Of a stretch of 64,000 nt of DNA, positions 58,465 through 64,000 are shown one piece after another; the first letter of the stretch is position 1, and each line of letters starts with the position of its first letter. The position numbers and the translations under genes were made by a program. The notes beneath the pieces were generated by a model. It was not told the DNA's origin and made no database searches. It worked only from the letters and a program-made list of their open reading frames with translations. This DNA is from an uncultured Lachnospiraceae bacterium (GTDB lineage: Bacteria > Bacillota > Clostridia > Lachnospirales > Lachnospiraceae), in assembly GCA_902786205.1 (NCBI GenBank), contig CADABQ010000007.1:1-64000 (forward strand), given 5' to 3'.

Positions 58465-59211
58465 TTACTCCAAATTGAAGTATCGCAAAAAGCCATCCAT
58501 ACTTCCTGCAAATACATTCATATCTACATATTTTTCTGTTTTTGTTTTACCATAGGGCCAATTTCCTTTTTCAGAATACTGCCAAAAAGTCCATTGTCTG
58601 TTTTTCATCAGAAAAGGACGATAATACACATTTCGTATCCATAACGGATAACTGTTATAATATTCATTGATATATTTCTGGTATACAGATATGGTTGTAT
58701 AAATAATTGGCTTGCAGTTGTATTCCTTTTCCAGTTCAAACAACAAATCATCTAACTCTTTTCGAACAACTTTTACCTTTGGTGGATTATTTGCCTTTTT
58801 TCCATAATATTCTACATCTACCACTGGGGGAAGCATATTCTTCTTTTTGGGCACATGAGAAATAAAATTTTTTGCCTGCCTTTTCCCATCACTGTCAAAA
58901 CTAAAAAAGTGATAGGCTCCTATATACAAACCACTTCCCGTTGCCTTTTCCCAATTTTCTTCAAATTTTTCGTCTATATGGCTACTACCTTCTGTTGCCT
59001 TAATAAAAGCAAAAGATATCCCTAAATCCTTTTGAATAGAAGCCCATTTGATTTCCCCTTGATAATGGGATACGTCAATTCCTTTTACTGGGTATTTACT
59101 TTCGATTGGGTTTGTGATAAAACAAATGCCCTCCCACACAAGAAAGGCAAACAAACAACCTATCACAATAAAAGCTCCTGCTAAAATTTTTACTATTTTT
59201 CTCCAATTCAT
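58465..59211 (-). CDS. GH25-family lysozyme, membrane-anchored
   Basis: This is a 248-residue muramidase-like protein. One N-terminal membrane helix (about 9-33) keeps it at the cell surface. The GH25 domain starts KGIDVSHYQGEIKWASIQ and continues FAFIKATEG, IGAYHFFSF, PPVVDVEYYG with the catalytic Asp-Val-Glu pair, IIYTTISVYQKYI and WTFWQYSEKG. It should cut the MurNAc-GlcNAc bond of peptidoglycan during wall remodelling. No cell-wall-binding repeats are present. Confidence 0.9.
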   Translation of the reverse strand: MNWRKIVKILAGAFIVIGCLFAFLVWEGICFITNPIESKYPVKGIDVSHYQGEIKWASIQKDLGISFAFIKATEGSSHIDEKFEENWEKATGSGLYIGAYHFFSFDSDGKRQAKNFISHVPKKKNMLPPVVDVEYYGKKANNPPKVKVVRKELDDLLFELEKEYNCKPIIYTTISVYQKYINEYYNSYPLWIRNVYYRPFLMKNRQWTFWQYSEKGNWPYGKTKTEKYVDMNVFAGSMDGFLRYFNLE

Positions 59212-59470
59212 ATTCTATTTCCTCACATTGTATTTTGTTTACTAATCAGAATATACACTTGTATACTTGGTATTTTTTCAAATGCACTTTGAACTGTAAC
59301 TTTATCAGCCATCTCTAAAACCATCTTTTATTTTGCTTTACAATATTTTTCTGGCGAACCGTTTCATTTTATCATACTTTACTCTATCACTCAAGGTAAG
59401 CTTTACTATCATCTCTATCCACTTTTGTATAAAACCATCCTATGAAACAAAAAGTATCCAGGAAACAAGG

Positions 59471-59499
59471 TTTACAATAAATTGTTTTTTCTCTATAAT
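59471..59499 (+). promoter_or_regulatory. Promoter of the DUF5662 gene
   Basis: TTTACA (59471-59476), 17 bases and a perfect TATAAT (59494-59499). The transcript would begin near 59506, leaving a leader of about 110 bases. The other half of the gap (59212-59470) shows no gene. Confidence 0.65.
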
Positions 59500-59529
59500 A
59501 AAGTAGTAACAATTTAGCCAAAATCATAA

Positions 59530-59573
59530 GGTTCTTCTTCCATTCCTGAATGAAAATGGAATCAGACCTTTTG
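59530..59573 (+). terminator. Leader hairpin with T-run before the DUF5662 gene
   Basis: AGGTTCT and TTCCATT on the left pair with AATGGAA and AGACCT on the right (59530-59570, one bulge, small internal loop), followed by TTTT. It sits between the promoter and the gene, as an attenuator would. Confidence 0.5.
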
Positions 59574-59614
59574 ACACGGTAAGCACAAAATACATCATTA
59601 TTAGGAGGTTACCT

Positions 59615-60166
59615 ATGATAACAGATGAGAAAATTCATCTTTCAAATATATGGAAACATTTCAGAACGATCACCAAACATCGACATCTGGTTATTTACAA
59701 TTGTTATCGTGCTGGAATTTTATGGCAGGGACTTCGTCATGATCTTTCTAAGTATAGCCCTACGGAGTTTTGGGTTGGTGCAAAATATTATCAAGGCTAT
59801 CGTAGTCCAAACGAAGGGGAACGAGATGCCTATGGTTATTCAAAAGCATGGATGCACCATAAAGGTCGAAACAAACATCATTTTGAATATTGGACGGATT
59901 ACAGCAGGGAGACAAAACAATTAGAACCTTGTCCCATGCCTATGCGATATATAATTGAAATGTTCTGTGACCGAGTCGCTGCAAGTAAAATATATATGAA
60001 AGAAAATTATTCAGACCGATGCCCACTCGAATATTTCAGGCAACGAAAAAATCATCGCATGATTCATCCCGAAACAGCAAATATTCTAGAAAATTTACTT
60101 GTCATGCTGGCAGAAAAAGGAGAAAAAGAAACTTTTTCTTATATTCGATCCATCAAAAAAAAATAA
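59615..60166 (+). CDS. DUF5662 family protein
   Basis: This 183-residue soluble protein has a DUF5662 pattern: an N-terminal TITKHRHLVIYNC helix, RHDLSKYSPTEF (a His-Asp pair), WMHHKGRNKHHFEYW and MRYIIEMFCDRVAAS. The rich set of His and Asp residues suggests a metal-dependent hydrolase of the HD type, but no function is known. AGGAGG lies before the ATG. It has its own promoter with a leader hairpin and is followed by a repeat-type hairpin. Confidence 0.8.
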   Translation: MITDEKIHLSNIWKHFRTITKHRHLVIYNCYRAGILWQGLRHDLSKYSPTEFWVGAKYYQGYRSPNEGERDAYGYSKAWMHHKGRNKHHFEYWTDYSRETKQLEPCPMPMRYIIEMFCDRVAASKIYMKENYSDRCPLEYFRQRKNHRMIHPETANILENLLVMLAEKGEKETFSYIRSIKKK

Positions 60167-60184
60167 ACATACACAGTTATATAC

Positions 60185-60215
60185 GGTAACAATTCAGCCA
60201 GGCAGAACTGTTACC
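60185..60215. repeat. Hairpin repeat after the DUF5662 gene
   Basis: GGTAACAATTC (60185-60195) and GAACTGTTACC (60205-60215) pair with one wobble around AGCCAGGCA. Weak T-run downstream. The left arm recurs at 15772 and, more diverged, near 59507. It resembles a family of short hairpins seen in Lachnospiraceae. Confidence 0.5.
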
Positions 60216-60248
60216 CATATACTACTTTTTAACTAGGAGGTATTCACT

Positions 60249-61997
60249 TTGGCTTTTGACGGAATTGTAATTGCAAATATCGTAAAAGAACTACAGGAAC
60301 ACTTAATTGGAGGCAGGATCAATAAAATTGCACAACCAGAAAAGGATGCATTATTATTGACAATCAAAGGAAAACAGGGACAGGAACGTTTATTTATTTC
60401 TGCCAATGCAAGTCTTCCTCTTATCTATTTAACTGCAAAAAATAAACCAAGCCCTATGGTTGCACCCAACTTTTGTATGCTACTGCGAAAACACCTAAAC
60501 AGCGCACGTATCCTTTCTGTTACACAACCAGATATGGAACGTATCATTCAGTTTGAAATCGAACATCTTAATGAACTTGGTGATATTTGTACAAAATATC
60601 TCATTGTCGAAATAATGGGAAAACACAGCAATATTATTTTTTGTAATCAAGATTATACCATTGTAGATAGTATTAAACATATCTCCAGCATGGTAAGCTC
60701 TGTAAGAGAAGTTTTACCGGGACGTTCCTATTTCATCCCAAAACAGCAGGAAAAGAAAAATCCTTTAACCATTTCTGAAGAGGATTTTATCCAAACTGTT
60801 TTTTCCAAAAACAAACCATTGGCAAAAGCAATCTATTCTTCCCTTACTGGATTTAGCCCGCTAATGGCAAATGAAGTTTGTTATAGAGCTTCTATTGATT
60901 CGGAAACTCCAGCAAACACTTTGTCAGAAATGGAACAGCTACATGTACACCACAATTTTTCCCGTATTATGGAACAGGTTGCGGCTGGTGATTTCCAACC
61001 GAATATCATATATAAAAAAGAGCGTCCAAAGGAATTTTCCGCCCTGCCTCTCTCCTGTTATCAAACATTAGAAAGCAAACAAAATAATTCCATTTCTTAT
61101 ATACTTGAAAACTATTATGAAACAAAAGATTTATACTCTCGTATGCATCAAAAATCTGCTGATTTAAGAAAGATCATTAATAATGCTTTAGAACGAAATC
61201 GTAAGAAATACGACCTACAAATGAAGCAATTAAAAGATACAGAAAAACGTGAAAAATATAAAGTATATGGAGAATTGATCAACACTTATGGCTATACAGT
61301 TCCAGAAGGGGAACGTTCTATGACCTGTTTAAATTATTATACCAATCAAGATATAACCATTCCTCTAGATCCTACACTTACACCTTTGGAAAACGGAAAA
61401 AAATATTTTGATCGTTATGGAAAATTAAAACGAACCTATGAAGCTTTAACAGTTCAGACAAAGGAAACTGCTGAAGATATCCAACATCTAGAATCCATTA
61501 GCACTTCTTTGGATATTGCTGTAAATGACTGCGATCTAGCCGATATTAAAGAAGAATTAATTTCCTATGGTTATATGAAGCGAAAAGGTGGAAATTCCAA
61601 AAAGAGAAAAGCAAAAACTGTAAATAAGCCTTTACATTTTCTTTCCTCTGACGGTTTTCATATGTATGTTGGTAAAAATAATTTTCAAAATGACGAACTT
61701 ACATTTAAATTTGCTTCAGGAAATGACTGGTGGTTTCATGCAAAAGGAATTGCCGGCTCCCATGTAATTGTAAAAACAAACGGAGAAGAACTCCCAGATC
61801 GAACTTTTGAAGAGGCCGGGCGCCTTGCCGCCTTTTATTCAAAAGGTTCCGCACAAGATAAAGTAGAAGTCGACTACACAGAAAAGAAAAATATCAAAAA
61901 ACCAAATAAAGCAAAACCTGGTTTTGTTGTTTATTATACCAATTACTCTTTGGTTATCTCTCCTTCTATTAAAGGAATCGAGCAGATCAACGATTAG
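60249..61997 (+). CDS. rqcH: RqcH / NFACT family protein
   Basis: It binds split 50S subunits carrying stuck peptidyl-tRNA and adds C-terminal alanine tails that mark the chain for destruction. The 582-residue protein has the NFACT-N domain (AFDGIVIANIVKELQEHLIGG then PNFCMLLRKHLN), a central coiled-coil (about 290-420) and the NFACT-R domain (GFHMYVGKNNFQNDELTF, DWWFHAKGIAGSHVIVK). The start is a TTG with AGGAGG nine bases upstream. In this family the protein is often annotated as fibronectin-binding. Confidence 0.93.
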   Translation: MAFDGIVIANIVKELQEHLIGGRINKIAQPEKDALLLTIKGKQGQERLFISANASLPLIYLTAKNKPSPMVAPNFCMLLRKHLNSARILSVTQPDMERIIQFEIEHLNELGDICTKYLIVEIMGKHSNIIFCNQDYTIVDSIKHISSMVSSVREVLPGRSYFIPKQQEKKNPLTISEEDFIQTVFSKNKPLAKAIYSSLTGFSPLMANEVCYRASIDSETPANTLSEMEQLHVHHNFSRIMEQVAAGDFQPNIIYKKERPKEFSALPLSCYQTLESKQNNSISYILENYYETKDLYSRMHQKSADLRKIINNALERNRKKYDLQMKQLKDTEKREKYKVYGELINTYGYTVPEGERSMTCLNYYTNQDITIPLDPTLTPLENGKKYFDRYGKLKRTYEALTVQTKETAEDIQHLESISTSLDIAVNDCDLADIKEELISYGYMKRKGGNSKKRKAKTVNKPLHFLSSDGFHMYVGKNNFQNDELTFKFASGNDWWFHAKGIAGSHVIVKTNGEELPDRTFEEAGRLAAFYSKGSAQDKVEVDYTEKKNIKKPNKAKPGFVVYYTNYSLVISPSIKGIEQIND

Positions 61998-62037
61998 AGA
62001 ATTGCAGCACATATTTTTATAAGGATTGGTGACTATT

Positions 62038-62859
62038 ATGAAACTTATTTCGGATTATCATGTACACTCAGCATTTTCTGGCGATTCGGAAACTCCTATG
62101 GAAGAAATGATAAAAAAAGGAATTTCTATTGGATTGCAACGCATTTGTTTTACCGATCATATCGATTATGATTATCCTACTCAATATTTGGATTATGGTT
62201 GCGTCTTTGAATTTGAGGTAGAAAACTATTTTAAAGAAATATCTCTTTTGAGAAAAAAATATGAAGGTCAAATAAAAATATTGGCAGGAATTGAATTAGG
62301 TATGAAACCGGATTTAGCCAACCGATTAGAAAAACTTGTTTCTGCTTTTCCCTTTGACTTTGTGATTGCGTCTTCCCATCTATTAGACAATTATGATCCG
62401 TATTATCCAGACTATTGGGACAGCATTCACAACAATACCGAATACGGAATACGAAGATATTTTCAATCGATTCGCGAAAATGTAGAAGCTTTTCAAAATT
62501 TTGATGTATATGGACATTTAGATTATATTGTCCGTTATGCACCAGACAAAAATTTTGTCTATGATCCTGCTTGTTTTCAGGAGGAAGTGGATGCTTTATT
62601 AAAAGCAATCATTCAAGCTGGCAAAGGAATTGAAGTAAATACAGCTGGTTTAAAATACGGTTTGCCATTTGCACACCCGAAAGAAGAAATATTAAAACGT
62701 TTTTTTGCCTTAGGTGGCACCTATTTTACAGTAGGCTCCGATGCACACAAACCAGAACATCTGGCATATGATTTTTCGAAAGAAGCAGAACGATTAGAAG
62801 CTTTACAAATTTCTTCTTACTATAGAATATTTGAAAATAGAAAACCTATGATACCATAA
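62038..62859 (+). CDS. hisJ: Histidinol-phosphatase-like PHP-domain protein
   Basis: This 273-residue protein has the PHP metal sites: DYHVHSAFSGDS at the start, FTDHIDYD, GIELGMKP, DFVIASSHLLDN, DVYGHLDYIVRY and TVGSDAHKPEHL at the end. The set fits HisJ, which dephosphorylates histidinol phosphate, or a broader phosphoesterase. The start is the ATG at 62038 (MKLISDYHVH); a TTG at 62026 and a GTG at 62029 are in frame. No other his genes are here. Confidence 0.8.
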   Translation: MKLISDYHVHSAFSGDSETPMEEMIKKGISIGLQRICFTDHIDYDYPTQYLDYGCVFEFEVENYFKEISLLRKKYEGQIKILAGIELGMKPDLANRLEKLVSAFPFDFVIASSHLLDNYDPYYPDYWDSIHNNTEYGIRRYFQSIRENVEAFQNFDVYGHLDYIVRYAPDKNFVYDPACFQEEVDALLKAIIQAGKGIEVNTAGLKYGLPFAHPKEEILKRFFALGGTYFTVGSDAHKPEHLAYDFSKEAERLEALQISSYYRIFENRKPMIP

Positions 62860-62951
62860 TTTTTTCGTTAATGTCCAGATGGTGTGTCTACATATACCTG
62901 ACATTATGTGAATAACACTATGAACCGCATGAGGTTTTCCATATTTTAACA

Positions 62952-62991
62952 AAGGGAAAGGAACTCTATTATGTTTCTTTCCCTTCTTTTT
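62952..62991. terminator. Bidirectional terminator between hisJ and the YdjM-like gene
   Basis: AAGGGAAAG (about 62952-62960) pairs with CTTTCCCTT (about 62977-62985), then CTTTTTCTC. It serves the plus-strand gene and, with the A-run, the minus-strand gene too. Confidence 0.75.
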
Positions 62992-62998
62992 CTCTATA

Positions 62999-63598
62999 CT
63001 ATAAAACAAAAAAACAAATTATTTCTAATCCTACTGCTATCGTTGCAGTATATCCCAATACAGCATTGGTTATTCCATCTGCCTTACATAAGTGCAAGCA
63101 AATCCCTTTCTTCTTTGGATAAAATAATTGTATTTTCTTTTTATTAAATAAATCTAGCAAAATATGCGTACAATATCCCACAAAAAAATATGGTGCTATA
63201 ACTGGAACTGCAATCCAAACAGCCGCCGTTATTGTGAGCATCCCAAAAAGGGAATGCATAAATGTTCGATGTGGCTTTTCCTTTCCATAGAGACACAATC
63301 CCATAAAGGCAAACACACCTATCAATATTCTCAAATAGGAGCTATTATTTCGAATAGCATTACAGATTCCCATATTCATCTTGTTATCCATAAACAAAAT
63401 ACATAGGACGATTGCAACTGCAGTTGTAGCAATCCGATCTGCATCTTTATGACTCTTTGAAGTTGCGCTATCTATATCTGCAATTTCTGATCCGATTGCT
63501 CCAGCGGCAAGTGACATAATAAATGTCGCACAGTCTCTCGGCTGAAAAACAGCTACTGTTACTGCACACCCTACCATCACATGGGTATGTCTTAACAT
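62999..63598 (-). CDS. Metal-dependent membrane hydrolase, YdjM/DUF457-like
   Basis: This 199-residue membrane protein starts MLRHTHVMVGCAVTVAV and has SEIADIDSATSKSHKD, HRTFMHSLFGMLT and YCTHILLDLFNKKKIQLFYP. These His/Asp motifs between several membrane helices are the mark of the YdjM (DUF457) family, predicted zinc-dependent membrane hydrolases. In enterobacteria YdjM is induced by DNA damage; no SOS box is visible here. Confidence 0.85.
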   Translation of the reverse strand: MLRHTHVMVGCAVTVAVFQPRDCATFIMSLAAGAIGSEIADIDSATSKSHKDADRIATTAVAIVLCILFMDNKMNMGICNAIRNNSSYLRILIGVFAFMGLCLYGKEKPHRTFMHSLFGMLTITAAVWIAVPVIAPYFFVGYCTHILLDLFNKKKIQLFYPKKKGICLHLCKADGITNAVLGYTATIAVGLEIICFFVL

Positions 63599-63634
63599 CT
63601 TTTCATTCCTCTTCTCTTTTGTAAGCTATTTCTA

Positions 63635-64000
63635 TTATAATTTTATAACCCTTACCGGTATCGGCGGATGGTTTTGTCTGTTGTAATATTCTGTAACTAA
63701 CACTAAATATTTTTTCTGGTCTAATTGCTTTAACCAAGACAAAACAGCATCCTTTTCCTCAAATCCACTATCGCCACCACTATAAATCGTAACACTTAAA
63801 AGGCCATTCTTTTTTAAAAGATTTAATGCAACCTGCATTGCCTCAATACTACTTTTTGCATGAGTTGCCTTTGCATGATCTCCTCCAGGCAAATACCCAA
63901 GATTGAAAACAATACAGTCCACTGTGTTTTCTTTCGCATATGCTGCCATATGTATATGGGAATCTAAAATGACCTCTGCCCGTCCAGACATTCCTTGCCC
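63635..64000 (-). CDS. mnmM: MnmM/YtqB-like tRNA methyltransferase, 5' end beyond window
   Basis: The C-terminal 122 residues of a class I SAM-dependent methyltransferase are present. The frame is open to base 64000, so the N-terminal SAM-binding motif I lies beyond the window. Visible are the acidic VDCIVFNLGYLPGGDHAK motif (with NLGYLPG in place of NPPY), NGLLSVTIYSGGDSGFEEKDAV and the closing NRQNHPPIPVRVIKL. These match YtqB of Bacillus, which methylates the nm5s2U34 wobble base of tRNA. An ATG at 63991 is internal. Confidence 0.8.
   Translation of the reverse strand, partial: GQGMSGRAEVILDSHIHMAAYAKENTVDCIVFNLGYLPGGDHAKATHAKSSIEAMQVALNLLKKNGLLSVTIYSGGDSGFEEKDAVLSWLKQLDQKKYLVLVTEYYNRQNHPPIPVRVIKL

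Overview
The window reads as AT-rich chromosomal DNA of an anaerobic Firmicute of the Lachnospiraceae (Clostridia) type. Three things point there. A complete set of genes runs from acetyl-CoA to butyrate, in the order thl-crt-hbd-bcd-etfB-etfA, facing ptb-buk. Other family-typical genes are a SigK-like sigma factor next to clpS-clpA, the single-chain clostridial PurL, a PurL-sized run of Lachnospiraceae-like sugar ABC genes, RqcH and FliB. Surface proteins carry Thr/Pro-rich linkers. Using butyrate kinase rather than a CoA-transferase recalls gut Coprococcus-like organisms, but the species cannot be fixed from the sequence. I see no rRNA, tRNA, CRISPR or prophage.

Layout. 1-3036: a large secreted or anchored surface protein that runs off the left edge. 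3.3-6.4 kb: sigK-clpS-clpA. 6.6-9.8 kb: a carbohydrate ABC importer (two permeases and a binding lipoprotein). 10.4-20.0 kb: purL, a membrane-anchored PPIase, a PAS-GGDEF-GAF-GGDEF-EAL protein and hflX, all on the minus strand. 20.4-26.7 kb (plus strand): butyryl-CoA synthesis, divided by hairpins and internal promoters. 27.1-29.3 kb (minus strand): buk and ptb, convergent with etfA. 29.6-33.0 kb: an accessory patch with a secreted toxin-like protein and its probable immunity partner, a relic of an IS200/IS605-type element, and an ISLre2-type transposase. 33.4-40.8 kb: gdhA, glgP, a FliB-like protein and aspartate kinase. 41.1-49.1 kb: two heterodimeric ABC exporters flanking a HAD phosphatase. 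49.3-52.5 kb: a DUF2325 protein, a P1B-type ATPase with an SCALKLAMP membrane motif, and a small DUF6110-like membrane protein; together they look like a metal (iron) handling or ferrosome-like locus. 52.7-59.2 kb: cell-surface genes (an Ig-like-domain surface protein, a GHL10 hydrolase, a GH25 lysozyme) and a HAD phosphatase. 59.6-64 kb: DUF5662, rqcH, a histidinol-phosphatase-like PHP protein, a YdjM-like membrane protein and the 3' part of an MnmM-like methyltransferase.

How the genes work together. Sugar uptake and glycogen phosphorolysis feed glycolysis. The thl-to-etfA block turns acetyl-CoA into butyryl-CoA while consuming reducing power, and ptb-buk convert butyryl-CoA to butyrate with ATP formation. 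gdhA and aspartate kinase assimilate nitrogen into glutamate and the aspartate family. ClpS-ClpA, the PPIase and RqcH cover protein quality control.

The least explained parts are the 49.3-52.5 kb metal locus with its operator-like palindrome and leader hairpin, the 29.6-31.0 kb toxin-immunity-like pair, and two families of short intergenic repeats. One repeat family has two copies of about 89 bp with a base-pair-compensated hairpin; the other has three copies of about 42 bp.
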